Under the pieces are notes generated by a model. That model saw only the letters and a list, made by a program, of their open reading frames with translations, made no database searches and was not told the origin of the DNA. From Aquisalimonas sp. 2447 (lineage in GTDB: Bacteria; Pseudomonadota; Gammaproteobacteria; Nitrococcales; Aquisalimonadaceae), in assembly GCF_012044895.1 (NCBI RefSeq), contig NZ_CP050695.1, positions 3,688,501 to 3,752,500 of the forward strand: a stretch of DNA of 64,000 bases, written 5' to 3'. The translations under genes and the position numbers were made by a program. This document shows positions 8,745 through 17,559 of this stretch, in pieces (within the stretch, counting starts at the first letter, position 1; each line of letters begins with the position of its first letter).

Positions 8745-9329
8745 ATGGCAGCCAGGGCGCGTAACGAACTGCGTATCATCGGCGGCGAATGGCGGGGCCG
8801 CCGGCTGCGCTTCGCCGACGGTGCCGGCCTGCGTCCCACGGCGGACCGCAACCGCGAGACGCTGTTCAACTGGCTGCAGGCCGTGGTGCCGGGGAGCCAC
8901 TGCCTGGATCTCTTCGCCGGCAGTGGCGCCCTCGGCTTCGAGGCGGCGTCCCGGGGCGCCGCGTCCGTGCTGCTGGCCGAGCGCAATCGCAATGCCATTG
9001 CCCGGCTGCGGCAGAACATCGGCTTGTTGCAGGCCGAGGCGCGAATCCACGTCCATGCCGGTGACGCCCTGTCGTTACTGCGACAACCGCCGGACCGGCC
9101 AGTAGACATCGTTTTCCTGGACCCACCCTTTACCGGCGGCCTTCTCGAGCCGGCATGCCAGGCACTGAGCGCTGGCGACTGGCTTCACGCGGACAGCCGT
9201 GTGTACCTGGAACATGCCCGGCAGTCGCCGCCGCAGCTGCCGCCGGGCTGGAAGATTCTGCGGGAGCGCACCGCGGGCGATGTGTGCTTCCTGCTGGTCG
9301 CGCCCGAAGGCCGCCAGATAACAGCTTGA
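8745..9329 (+). CDS. rsmD: 16S rRNA (guanine-966-N2) methyltransferase RsmD
   Basis: 194 aa, near the usual length. The N-terminus RIIGGEWRGRRLRFADGAGLRPTADRNRETLFNWL is characteristic. The SAM-binding motif I is LDLFAGSGALGFEAASRGA and the catalytic N6/N2-methyltransferase motif is FLDPPF (D/N-PP-F/Y type). RsmD methylates G966 of 16S rRNA during small-subunit assembly. It begins 18 bp after the M16 gene and precedes coaD, an order seen widely in proteobacteria. Confidence 0.96.
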   Translation: MAARARNELRIIGGEWRGRRLRFADGAGLRPTADRNRETLFNWLQAVVPGSHCLDLFAGSGALGFEAASRGAASVLLAERNRNAIARLRQNIGLLQAEARIHVHAGDALSLLRQPPDRPVDIVFLDPPFTGGLLEPACQALSAGDWLHADSRVYLEHARQSPPQLPPGWKILRERTAGDVCFLLVAPEGRQITA

Positions 9330-9887
<558 letters not shown>

Positions 9888-9902
9888 TATCCGGAGCTCC
9901 CA

Positions 9903-11576
9903 ATGCTGCACCGTTTCACCGGGACGATTCTTGGTCTGTGCCTGCTGCTGACCTCCCTGACCGCAGCGGGCCAGACGCCACCCGGCGCCGCCGTGGCCAC
10001 CGCGCATCCCCTGGCCACCGAGGCAGGCATCGAAGTCCTGGACCAGGGTGGTAACGCCTTCGATGCCGCCGTTGCCGTCAGTGCCGCCCTGGCGGTGGTG
10101 GAACCCTACGGCTCCGGCATCGGCGGCGGCGGCTTCTGGCTGCTGCACCGGGAAGCGGACGACCAACAGGTCATGGTGGACGGTCGCGAAACGGCCCCCG
10201 GCGAGGCGACCCGGGACATGTACCTGGACGACGAGGGCGAAGTCCGCGACCGGGACTCCCTGGACGGCCCCAGGGCGGCAGGGATCCCGGGCACCCCCGC
10301 CGCCCTGGTACACCTCACCGAGGAGTACGGTGAGCTGAACCTGGCCACCAACCTGGCGCCGGCGATCCGTTATGCCGAGGAAGGCTTTCCGGTGGGCCCC
10401 CACTATCAGCGCATGATCCGCTTCCGGCTGGATGCACTCCGCGAGTCGCCGGCGGCCGCTGATATCTTCCTCGACGACGGCGAGATTCCCGAGGAAGGCG
10501 AGCTGATTGTCCAGACGGACCTGGCCTTGACGTTGCAACGTCTGGCCGATGAGGGCTTCGACGGCTTCTACCGTGGTGACGTCGCCGAGCGCCTGGTCTA
10601 CGGCACCAACGAGGCCGGCGGTCTGTGGCGCATGGACGATCTGACGGACTACGAAATCCGCGAACGGGAACCGGTCCGGGGCACCTACCGCGGCATGCGG
10701 ATCACCAGCGCTGCGCCGCCGTCGGCGGGCGGCATCGGTCTGGTGACGATGCTCAACATCCTCGACCAGCACGACCTGCACAACCAGCCCGAGGCGCAAC
10801 GGATTCACCTCAAGGCCGAAGCCATGCGCCGCGCCTACCGCGACCGCCCCGTCTACCTGGGCGATCCCGATTTCGTCGACATCCCCGTGGACAAGCTCAC
10901 CAGTCGGGAGCACGCCGAGACCGTTGCCGCGGACCTGGACCCGGAGCGGGCAACTCCCAGCGAGGACCTGCCCACAGGGCGCATCGGCGGCGAGGACACC
11001 ACCCACTTCTCCGTGATCGACGCCGACGGCAACCGGGTGGGCGCAACCCTGTCCATCAATTACCCGTTCGGCTCCGGCTTCATGCCGCCGGGCTCCGGGG
11101 TGCTGCTGAACAACGAAATGGACGACTTCGCCAGCCAGCCCGGCAAGCCCAACGCCTACGGCCTGGTGGGCGGCGAGGCCAACGCCATCGAACCCGGCAA
11201 GCGCCCACTGTCCAGCATGACGCCAACCTTCCTGGAGACCGAGGACCGCGTTGCCGTGCTCGGCAGCCCCGGTGGCAGTCGCATCATCACCCAGGTGCTG
11301 CTGGGCACCATCAGCTTCGTCGACCGCCTTGAACCGGAGCAGTGGGTGTCACGGCCGCGCTTCCACCACCAGTACCTGCCGGACCGCATCCAGCACGAAC
11401 CCGGCGCCATCTCCGTGGAAACCCGCCGTGCACTGGTGGCCAAGGGCCACACCGTACGCCCCATGATGCGGCGTTACGGTGACATGCAGGTGGTGTTCTG
11501 GGACCGGGACGAGGATCGCATGGAGGCAGTAAGCGACGAACGCGGCGGCGGTGAAGGCCGGGTGACGCAGGAGTAG
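9903..11576 (+). CDS. ggt: gamma-glutamyltransferase (glutathione hydrolase)
   Basis: 557 aa with a signal peptide ending near TAAGQ, so exported to the periplasm. GGT cleaves the gamma-glutamyl bond of glutathione and self-processes into two subunits at a Thr. The nucleophile is T366 in DTTHFSVID, and the small subunit would run from there to the end. Other family marks are GGNAFDAAVAVSAALAVVEP, GSGIGGGGFW, the binding segment NNEMDDF and the oxyanion/glycine pair PGGSRIITQV. It has GGAG upstream of ATG 9903 and follows coaD by 15 bp. Confidence 0.96.
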   Translation: MLHRFTGTILGLCLLLTSLTAAGQTPPGAAVATAHPLATEAGIEVLDQGGNAFDAAVAVSAALAVVEPYGSGIGGGGFWLLHREADDQQVMVDGRETAPGEATRDMYLDDEGEVRDRDSLDGPRAAGIPGTPAALVHLTEEYGELNLATNLAPAIRYAEEGFPVGPHYQRMIRFRLDALRESPAAADIFLDDGEIPEEGELIVQTDLALTLQRLADEGFDGFYRGDVAERLVYGTNEAGGLWRMDDLTDYEIREREPVRGTYRGMRITSAAPPSAGGIGLVTMLNILDQHDLHNQPEAQRIHLKAEAMRRAYRDRPVYLGDPDFVDIPVDKLTSREHAETVAADLDPERATPSEDLPTGRIGGEDTTHFSVIDADGNRVGATLSINYPFGSGFMPPGSGVLLNNEMDDFASQPGKPNAYGLVGGEANAIEPGKRPLSSMTPTFLETEDRVAVLGSPGGSRIITQVLLGTISFVDRLEPEQWVSRPRFHHQYLPDRIQHEPGAISVETRRALVAKGHTVRPMMRRYGDMQVVFWDRDEDRMEAVSDERGGGEGRVTQE

Positions 11577-11593
11577 TCACTCGCCGGCGGGAT

Positions 11594-11881
11594 TCAGGCG
11601 TAGGTATCGATGTGATGCTCCCCCGGCGGGGTATCGTTGCCCCCGGTCCGGTCCTGATCATCCCGGGGCGCACCGGCATCCCGGTCTGGAACCTCCTGCC
11701 GCCGCTGCTGCGGCTTCTGCAGGACATCGCGGACGCGGACATCCACCGCATCCCGGCCCGGGGTATGATCGCGTTCCTGCAGCCCCTGATCCGCGTAGCG
11801 ATAGGGCTGCTTCACCTGCCCCACCTGGCGCGGTGGCTGCAGCGAGGGGCTGCGCGGGTAGTATACGTAGACGTCGAGCAT
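11594..11881 (-). CDS. hypothetical protein, 95 aa, Gln/Arg/Pro-rich
   Basis: No family recognised. The frame has the G/C-ending codon use of real genes here and an AGGA 10 bases before ATG 11881. It begins MLDVYVYYPRSPSLQPPRQV and continues as a charged, probably disordered tail rich in D, R and Q, ending HHIDTYA. No signal peptide or membrane segment. A TATACT box about 30 bp upstream on the minus strand (complement at 11914-11919) could be its -10. It converges on ggt and diverges from the MlaC-like gene. Confidence 0.55.
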   Translation of the reverse strand: MLDVYVYYPRSPSLQPPRQVGQVKQPYRYADQGLQERDHTPGRDAVDVRVRDVLQKPQQRRQEVPDRDAGAPRDDQDRTGGNDTPPGEHHIDTYA

Positions 11882-11980
11882 GCCCGTCTTCCTGCTGTTG
11901 GTACTTGACGTCAGTATAGATCGATCCAGTCACACATGATATCCAGGGGAAAAGCTTTTGGATCAAATGGATAATGGCGA

Positions 11981-12640
11981 ATGAACACCATGTTTCGTAA
12001 CGGCGTGGTCACACTGGCGGTGCTGGCTGCACTGCTGCTGACACCATTGCAGGCCGACACCGCCACGCCCGAGCGCGTCGTCCGGGATACCTTCGATGCG
12101 TCCCTGGATGCCCTCCTGGAGCACCACGAAGCCATCGCCGAGGACCCCCGCCTGGCAGAGGAACTCATCGACGAGATCCTCGCGCCCAGAGTGCATTTCG
12201 AGCTCATGAGCCGCCTCATCCTCGGGCGCTACTGGGGCGAGGCGGACACGGAGCAGCAGGAGCGCTTCGTCAAGGCGTTCCGCGAGAATCTCATCCGCAC
12301 CTATGCCCGCATGCTCGCCAACAACATCGATGACGCCCTGGCCATGGTGGAGGGGCAGGACAACATCCTGCGGGTAGACCGGGTCACGGAGCCCGACGAC
12401 CGCGGCCGCGTCACCGTGCAGACCCGCCTGCAGTTCCGCGACCAGTCTCTGCCGGTGTATTACCGGCTGATCCGCACCGGTGATGACTCCTGGAAAGCCT
12501 ACGACGTGGTAGTGGAGAACATCAGTTTCGTCACCAATTACCGCCAGGAATACGGCAGTGCGATCAGGCGCGGCGGCGTCGAGGACCTGATCCAGCGCCT
12601 GGAGGCCCGCACCCGTGGCGGCGGGTCCGCGGAGGAGTGA
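11981..12640 (+). CDS. MlaC/Ttg2D-family periplasmic phospholipid-binding protein
   Basis: 219 aa. A signal peptide (TLAVLAALLLTPLQADT) is followed by the MlaC fold: RVVRDTFDASLDALLEH near the start, EILAPRVHFELMSRLILGRYWGEADTEQQERFVKAFRENLIRTYARML in the middle and a VYYRLIRTGDDSWKAYDVVVENISFVTNYRQEY C-terminal part; these are the family hallmarks. MlaC carries phospholipids between the outer-membrane MlaA complex and the inner-membrane MlaFEDB transporter. None of the other mla genes is adjacent, so this is either a solitary copy or the rest lies elsewhere. Its stop overlaps the start of the next gene. Confidence 0.9.
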   Translation: MNTMFRNGVVTLAVLAALLLTPLQADTATPERVVRDTFDASLDALLEHHEAIAEDPRLAEELIDEILAPRVHFELMSRLILGRYWGEADTEQQERFVKAFRENLIRTYARMLANNIDDALAMVEGQDNILRVDRVTEPDDRGRVTVQTRLQFRDQSLPVYYRLIRTGDDSWKAYDVVVENISFVTNYRQEYGSAIRRGGVEDLIQRLEARTRGGGSAEE

Positions 12641-13269
12641 TGGGGCGCCTGCTGATGTTGCTGCTACTGCTGGTCACCCTCGCGTGGCTCACCGGTTGTG
12701 CCGCGTCGCAGCCCCAGCGTGCCGACAACATCTGCACCATCCTGGACGACAATCCGCGCTGGTACGACTATGCCCGCGAGAGCGAGGAACGCTGGGGCAC
12801 CCCCATGGCCACCCAGTTCGCGTTCGTACGCCAGGAGTCCTCGTTCCGCCACGACGCGCGACCGCCACGGACGCGACTGCTGGGTTTCATCCCCTGGCGG
12901 CGGCCGTCCACCGCCTACGGCTACGCCCAGGCCCAGAACCCCGTCTGGGGCGAGTACCTGGAGGCCGAAGGCAGCTTTTTCGCGCGGCGCACGCACATGA
13001 AACATGCCCTGGATTTCATCGGCTGGTACAACAACAACACCCACCAGCGCCTGGGCATCAGCAAACAGAACCCCCGCCACCTGTACCTTGCCTACCACCA
13101 GGGCCACACCGGATACCGGCGGCGGAACTGGGAGAACAACAGCACTCTGCTGCGCGCGGCAACCCGCGTGGAGCGCACCGCGCAGAACTACGCGGCGCAG
13201 CTGCAGGAATGCGAGGAACGCTTCCAGTGCCGCCGCTTCTGGCAGTTCGGCCCCTTCTGCGACGCGTGA
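12640..13269 (+). CDS. lytic transglycosylase-like lipoprotein (SLT domain)
   Basis: 209 aa. The lipobox LTGC near residue 20 marks it as a lipoprotein. The rest resembles a small soluble-lytic-transglycosylase domain: the presumed catalytic Glu lies in FAFVRQESSFRHDARPP, followed by AYGYAQAQNPVWGEY and later YLAYHQGHTGY, as in goose-lysozyme-like enzymes that cleave peptidoglycan to anhydromuropeptides. The C-terminus is Cys-rich (ECEERFQCRRFWQFGPFC). ATG 12640 shares a base with the mlaC-like stop (TGATG), with GGAGGA just upstream, so the two are coupled. A link between lipid transport and wall remodelling is only suggested by position. Confidence 0.85.
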   Translation: MGRLLMLLLLLVTLAWLTGCAASQPQRADNICTILDDNPRWYDYARESEERWGTPMATQFAFVRQESSFRHDARPPRTRLLGFIPWRRPSTAYGYAQAQNPVWGEYLEAEGSFFARRTHMKHALDFIGWYNNNTHQRLGISKQNPRHLYLAYHQGHTGYRRRNWENNSTLLRAATRVERTAQNYAAQLQECEERFQCRRFWQFGPFCDA

Positions 13270-13313
13270 CACGCCGGCCCGGCCTTTCCCTCCTGCGGCT
13301 CCGGTGTGCGGAC

Positions 13314-13340
13314 AAAAAAAACCCCCGGGAAACCCGGGGG
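13314..13340 (-). terminator. intrinsic terminator for minus-strand transcription
   Basis: A perfect 8-bp GC stem (CCCCCGGG / CCCGGGGG) with an AAA loop is followed on the minus strand by eight consecutive T (A-run 13314-13321 on the plus strand). The plus strand lacks a T-run after the hairpin, so it acts leftward, ending either the candidate small RNA or the PilZ message. Confidence 0.9.
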
Positions 13341-13508
13341 CAAGGTTCACGCGTCAGGGTGGGCAGACGCGCTGCCTGACGGCCACCGGTGATGGGTGCG
13401 CGGGACACCGATGGCCGCGCTGTCGTCGTGGTAGCAGGGCACACGCTGAGGCAGGCCACGACGACCAGGCGATGGCACGACAAAGAGTGCATTGGTCGTG
13501 CCACCTGG
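13314..13508 (-). ncRNA. candidate structured small RNA with intrinsic terminator
   Basis: Read on the minus strand, this non-coding stretch forms four successive hairpins and a terminator. Stem arms are 13465-13481 with 13495-13508 (GGCACGAC/GTCGTGCC plus outer CCAGG/CCTGG), 13424-13431 with 13456-13463, 13380-13391 with 13406-13417 (11 of 12 pairs), 13352-13358 with 13375-13381, then 13322-13340 followed by eight T. The second to fourth loops are C-rich (for example GTGTGCCC, CACCC, GCCCACC). The region upstream of 13508 is AT-rich. No coding frame fits. It does not look like 6S, 4.5S, tmRNA or a GGA-loop Csr RNA. It could instead be the long 3' UTR of the PilZ gene. Confidence 0.55.
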
Positions 13509-13509
13509 A

Positions 13510-13522
13510 GCATAGACTATGC
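13510..13522. promoter_or_regulatory. palindrome at putative small-RNA promoter
   Basis: GCATAG-A-CTATGC is a perfect 6-1-6 palindrome immediately upstream of the first small-RNA hairpin. It covers the sequence that would serve as -10 on the minus strand (TAGTCT, complement 13514-13519). It could be an operator. No good -35 match is visible, so the promoter call is weak. Confidence 0.35.
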
Positions 13523-13664
13523 AATCAGGCAGTTACAGAATGGACGAACGCAATCGGCACAGAAAACCGTAACCACCTGGCGACACCTTAGCGGCAAAAT
13601 AACGCAAAATACTGATAAAAAAGAAGAAAAAGATGTCTCTTCATGGCAACAGTCGCCATACGGG

Positions 13665-14408
13665 TCAGTCGTTGTCAGGCGAACTCTCGCGATAGGCGAT
13701 CTGGAGCCGCTGCAGGTACCGTTGCAGCAGGGTACTGCCCCGGGTGGACAGGCCCTGAAAAGCGACTCCGAGCCGGCGCCCCACGGTGCCATCCCGAAAG
13801 ATGTGCCGTGACACGTTGCGGACTTCCAGCCCCACCGCCAGGGGCGTCTGCCCCGGAACCCGAAGCTCCGCATCATTGAATACGTCTCCGATCCGCAGTG
13901 ACAGCTTCATGGTCGCGTCAACGATGCCGACTCCGCCCAGACTCATGTCCGTGACCCGGAATTCATGCACCTCCCCGGTATCGTTGGCAATCCGGCAGAG
14001 CACCGGACTGGACACCGGCATGGGCACGCGGAAAAACTCCCGGCGCTGAAGGCGGTACAGGCTCTCGGGCAGGGGCGCCCGGAACACCGGCCCGTCATCG
14101 CGACTTGCGCGCTGCAACCCCTGCAAGCGGAATTTGACGCTGACGTTGTTCTCCCGGGTCATGCAAACCAACTGGCCCGCCGCCAGGGCGCGTCGGTTGA
14201 TGGCGTCATCAGGCCCGTGATCCAGAATCAACTCCGCGGTCTCGTGATCCACGTCCAGCACGGCGGTCACGAGGCTTTCGCGGCCCTGATTGAAATAGGC
14301 GGTGATCAGTTCCGGGCGCCGGCCGAGCTGGCGCAGCACAGCGACAATGTCACGGCGGCTGGTGAGCTGGAACTGGTTGTCATCGTGCTGGTGGCCGGAG
14401 TCCGACAC
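13665..14408 (-). CDS. YcgR-like PilZ domain c-di-GMP receptor
   Basis: 247 aa from GTG 14408, chosen because GGGGAG lies 5 bases upstream and the length matches YcgR-family proteins (about 245 aa); the frame is open further upstream but would overlap the divergent gene. Residues 1-110 form a YcgR-type N-terminal domain (FQLTSRRDIVAVLRQLGRRPELITAYFNQG). The PilZ domain follows, with an intact c-di-GMP motif: RREFFR (RxxxR) and DMSLGGVGI (D/NxSxxG). Such proteins act as flagellar brakes or other c-di-GMP effectors. No flagellar gene is nearby. It is divergent from the beta-propeller gene. Confidence 0.88.
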   Translation of the reverse strand: MSDSGHQHDDNQFQLTSRRDIVAVLRQLGRRPELITAYFNQGRESLVTAVLDVDHETAELILDHGPDDAINRRALAAGQLVCMTRENNVSVKFRLQGLQRASRDDGPVFRAPLPESLYRLQRREFFRVPMPVSSPVLCRIANDTGEVHEFRVTDMSLGGVGIVDATMKLSLRIGDVFNDAELRVPGQTPLAVGLEVRNVSRHIFRDGTVGRRLGVAFQGLSTRGSTLLQRYLQRLQIAYRESSPDND

Positions 14409-14535
14409 GCCATCTCCCCGTTTGAGCGCTACTACGCCTTGCAGCCAGAGTTTTCCCCGGCCGCGGACAGCGCCTATACTCTTGTTAGCAACGTCGACGA
14501 ACGACAGAGCCATGATAAACGATTCGGGAGAGGGC

Positions 14536-15678
14536 ATGTTGCAACGACTGACAGGCAGAACGGTCACCCTGGGGCTGCTCACCGCGGCACTCGGGCTTGG
14601 GGCACAGGCGGCATTCGCGGACGAGGCCGCGTACGAGATCTGGGCACTGGACCAGGGAACACACAAGGCCCACATCTACGACCAGGATCTCAAGGAGGTC
14701 GCGCGCATCAACCTGGGCGCCCACGGCGTGCGCGTCCCGCACATGGTGGAGTTCAGCTCCGATCACCGCTACGCGGCGGTGGCCAACGTCGGCACCGGCA
14801 ACGTGGCGGTGATCCGCACCGAGGACTACCGGGTAGTGGATATCATCGAGACCGGCCCGCGCACGCACATGGCCGGCTTCACTCCGGATGACAGCGCCAT
14901 TCTGGTGGACGTCATCGGCTCGCCGGACGTGGACCGGGACGGCATGGTGGTCGAGGTCAGCGCCGATCTGGATGCCGAGGAGTTCCGCGTCAGCCGGGAA
15001 TTGATCATTGCCAATGACCCGGTTTTCGAGGCCCGCGCGGACGACTTCAACGACGTCGCCGCCATCTGCCACGACACCACCGCCGACGGCGGGCGCGCCT
15101 TCGTCACCCTGGGGCCGAGCCTGGACGACGGCGGACTGGTGGTGGTGGATACCGAGAGCATGACCCTGGACGAAGTGTTCTCGCCCAATGAACTGCAGAC
15201 CAACTGCGGCACCATGCTTACACCGGACGGCGAACACATGATCGTCAACGGCGGCGGTCCGCAGACAGGGATCTGGTACGCCCTGGACGTGGAGACGCTG
15301 GAGGTGGTGGCGTCCGACGTGAGCCAGGGCATCGACGCCCACGGCGTGCGCAACGTCCCCAACGGCGAGGCCATCTGGATGGTCAACCGCGGCTCCTCGG
15401 ACGGTATCGTCATCGACCCTGAGTCGTTCGAGATCACCGCGACTATCCCGGACACCGGGCCCACACCGGACATTCTCGACTTCTCGCCGGACTCCCGCTA
15501 CGCGTTCATCACCCTGCGGGGCCCGAACCCGGTGTCCATGCCTCACATGGCCGAGGGCGAAACCCCCGGGTTCTCCGTGCTGGACGTGGACACACGGGAA
15601 ATCGTCGACGTTGTCGAGCCGGCGCAGGGCAATCCCGACAGCGATTTCCACGGGATTGCCGTGCGCGTACTGGATTGA
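14536..15678 (+). CDS. secreted YncE-like beta-propeller protein
   Basis: 380 aa. A signal peptide (LTLGLLTAALGLGAQAAFADE type) precedes repeated strands of a seven-bladed propeller: YEIWALDQGTHKAHIYDQD, YAAVANVGTGNVAVIRTEDYRVVDIIETG, MVVEVSADL, GLVVVDTESMTLDEVF, IWMVNRGSSDGIVIDPESFEITATI, FSVLDVDTREIVDVVEP. Each is a surface-blade pattern of YncE/NHL-like periplasmic proteins. Substrate unknown; Asp/Glu-rich surfaces fit a saline habitat. ATG 14536 has GGGAG 5 bases upstream. An upstream TATACT at 14474-14479 may be the -10. A GC-rich hairpin follows the stop. Confidence 0.85.
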   Translation: MLQRLTGRTVTLGLLTAALGLGAQAAFADEAAYEIWALDQGTHKAHIYDQDLKEVARINLGAHGVRVPHMVEFSSDHRYAAVANVGTGNVAVIRTEDYRVVDIIETGPRTHMAGFTPDDSAILVDVIGSPDVDRDGMVVEVSADLDAEEFRVSRELIIANDPVFEARADDFNDVAAICHDTTADGGRAFVTLGPSLDDGGLVVVDTESMTLDEVFSPNELQTNCGTMLTPDGEHMIVNGGGPQTGIWYALDVETLEVVASDVSQGIDAHGVRNVPNGEAIWMVNRGSSDGIVIDPESFEITATIPDTGPTPDILDFSPDSRYAFITLRGPNPVSMPHMAEGETPGFSVLDVDTREIVDVVEPAQGNPDSDFHGIAVRVLD

Positions 15679-15701
15679 GCCGGATCGTGTCGTGTCCTGC
15701 A

Positions 15702-15740
15702 GCCCCGGGGGGCCCGCGCGCGGCGGGCTCCCCCGGGGGC
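15702..15740 (+). terminator. GC-rich hairpin between beta-propeller gene and greB
   Basis: Arms 15702-15717 and 15723-15740 pair with two small bulges (GCCCCGGGGG..CCCGC against GCGGGC..CCCCCGGGGGC). It lies 24 bp after the beta-propeller stop and just before greB. There is no clear T-run, so termination may be incomplete. Confidence 0.5.
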
Positions 15741-15752
15741 GCTTGCTGATCC

Positions 15753-16271
15753 ATGAGTCGTTACCGCCCCCCACAACCGAAACGGTCCGCGTACATCACC
15801 CGCGAGGGTTGGCGTACGCTGGAGCGTGAACTGAACTGGCTGTGGCGCGTACGCCGGCCCGAGGTCACCCAGGCCGTCAGCGAGGCGGCTGCCATGGGCG
15901 ACCGCTCCGAGAATGCGGAATACATCTACGGCAAGAAGCAGTTGCGGGAAATCGACCGGCGCGTGCGCTATCTCAGCAAGCGCCTGGACGAACTCACCGT
16001 GGTGCAGGAGCGCCCGTCAGACCCGAGTCGCATCCGCTTCGGCGCCTGGTTCACGGTGGAGGACGATGCCGGACAGGAGACGCGCTACCGCATCGTCGGG
16101 CCCGACGAGTTCGATCCCGGCCAGGGCCTGATCAGCGTGGACTCACCCATGGCCCGGGCCGTGCTCGGCAAGACGGAGGATGACGGGGTGAACGTGGCGC
16201 TTCCGGCAGGCACTACGACCTTCGTGATTACCCGGGTATGGTACACAACCGGCGAACCGGACGGAGGCTGA
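15753..16271 (+). CDS. greB: transcription elongation factor GreB
   Basis: 172 aa, with the coiled-coil N-terminal domain and C-terminal FKBP-like domain of Gre factors. The GreB-type tip is present: [31 protein letters not shown], including the acidic DRSENAEY residues that reach into the RNA polymerase secondary channel and stimulate cleavage of backtracked RNA. The N-terminus [28 protein letters not shown] distinguishes GreB from GreA. It seems to be a single-gene unit; it converges on the actin-like gene. Confidence 0.93.
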   Translation: MSRYRPPQPKRSAYITREGWRTLERELNWLWRVRRPEVTQAVSEAAAMGDRSENAEYIYGKKQLREIDRRVRYLSKRLDELTVVQERPSDPSRIRFGAWFTVEDDAGQETRYRIVGPDEFDPGQGLISVDSPMARAVLGKTEDDGVNVALPAGTTTFVITRVWYTTGEPDGG

Positions 16272-16303
16272 CCCCGTCCGGTTCACGCCTTACACCGCCG
16301 CCG

Positions 16304-17440
16304 TCAGTCGTTGCCGTAATAGTCGCCGGATGCCCGTTCGCCCGAATTCCGGGCGGACTGATCGAAACCGCCACTGGGCGCCTGGTTCGCCGCATCGGTT
16401 CCAAAGCCGGCACCGGTGGTCGTCTGCGCTTCGGGTTGGGCGTCATTGGTCTGGAACGTGCCCCAGGCCACGTAGCCGCGGGCGTTGGCAGTCACCGGGT
16501 CGTTGACAACCACGCTCTGTGGCACCTCCGGCCGGAGATAGCGCTCCAGCACATGGGCGCCACCGCCGGTGAGCAGCACGGAGTCATAGTCGGTGAGCTG
16601 CCACAGGGACTGCATCTCCACCATCAGCTTGGTGGCCACCTCGCCGAGGATCTGATCCCGCAGGTCGGTGATGTCCACGCGCCGCCCGGAGACATTGATC
16701 TCGCCATCGATGACGGCCTGGTCCAGCGTGTAAGTCTCGCGTTCAAGACCGTACTGGGTGGCCAGGGCCGATGACAGGGCGTCATACCCGGTGGAGATGC
16801 CCAGCGGGACCGTGCGGCTCCAGGCCGGGGCGTACTCGCCCTCGACGATAGTGGCAAAGTCGCTGGTGCGGAAGCCGACATCAATGATGCCGACACGCCC
16901 CTCCAGCAGCCGGGAGTCACCACGCAGTTGGCCGCGGCCATCCAGCACTTCGGCCCAGAACGTCCCCAGGGGCTGCGGCACGACCTCGATGTTGTTCAGG
17001 CGAATGCTGAGATCCTGGCGATTGCGCCCGACATGGCGGGTCACGGTATGGTCGCCACGCATGCGCGAGACCAGGTCATCCGCCAGGTGCATACGCCCCG
17101 GCGGCAGGCCCGTGACCACGGAGAAGTCGTTCATGGATTCGCGGCAGAACATGCTCAGTGCACCGAGGAACAGGATGCGCAGATCATCCCCTTCGGCGCG
17201 GGTTGCCGAGAGGCCGCGGTGGGCGATGCGGGAATGACGGATGGCCAGATCCCCCAGGAAATAGGTCTTGCCACCCACGGTGATGCGAATGTCGCTGGTC
17301 GGATCCGGCTTCTGGAAGCCCAGCGACATGGGGCCGCCGCCACTGCCATCACCGACCACACTGGGGAAGCGTACCCCGTCACGGCCATCGTTGGCCTTGA
17401 CGAAGCCGTATCCCATATCGAGTCCGATTACACGTTCCAC
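16304..17440 (-). CDS. ParM/StbA-like actin-fold ATPase
   Basis: 378 aa. Actin-fold ATP-binding motifs are visible: phosphate-1 GLDMGYGFVKAN at the start, phosphate-2 IIDVGFRTSDFA near residue 195 and an adenosine motif LLTGGGAHVLERYL near residue 300. The N-terminal domain is of the plasmid-segregation/Alp type (GDLAIRHS, SVVTGLPPG). The last 50 residues are low-complexity, rich in Gly, Ala, Gln and Asn. ParM proteins form dynamic filaments that push plasmids apart, but no parR, repeats or replication gene is nearby. It lies 119 bp downstream of a bactofilin gene on the same strand, which suggests a chromosomal cytoskeletal role. Confidence 0.85.
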   Translation of the reverse strand: MERVIGLDMGYGFVKANDGRDGVRFPSVVGDGSGGGPMSLGFQKPDPTSDIRITVGGKTYFLGDLAIRHSRIAHRGLSATRAEGDDLRILFLGALSMFCRESMNDFSVVTGLPPGRMHLADDLVSRMRGDHTVTRHVGRNRQDLSIRLNNIEVVPQPLGTFWAEVLDGRGQLRGDSRLLEGRVGIIDVGFRTSDFATIVEGEYAPAWSRTVPLGISTGYDALSSALATQYGLERETYTLDQAVIDGEINVSGRRVDITDLRDQILGEVATKLMVEMQSLWQLTDYDSVLLTGGGAHVLERYLRPEVPQSVVVNDPVTANARGYVAWGTFQTNDAQPEAQTTTGAGFGTDAANQAPSGGFDQSARNSGERASGDYYGND

Positions 17441-17559
17441 AGCGCTACCCCCTGCATTGGTCTGCTTCCGTTATCTCTCGCGACGGCGCACGGGAAGCCC
17501 GCGACACTGAAGGCCGGGAGCAAATGGGCCCTGACGCCGATCCTAAACCCCAGTGCCGC

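Noticed and set aside
6762-9056. 764-codon open frame on the minus strand
   Set aside because: It lies antisense to two clear M16 peptidase genes and part of rsmD; high GC makes long antisense frames common, and its protein shows no family features.
13314-13340. Terminator for the plus-strand SLT lipoprotein gene
   Set aside because: The T-run follows the hairpin only on the minus strand; on the plus strand the sequence after the stem is CAAGGTTCAC.
13314-13508. 6S, 4.5S, tmRNA or CsrB-type RNA identity for the candidate small RNA
   Set aside because: There is no long central bubble, no 4.5S consensus loop, no tag reading frame and no GGA loop repeats.
16304-17440. Integrated plasmid partition system
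   Set aside because: No parR, parC-like repeats, replication initiator, integrase or att-like repeats are seen around the ParM-like gene.
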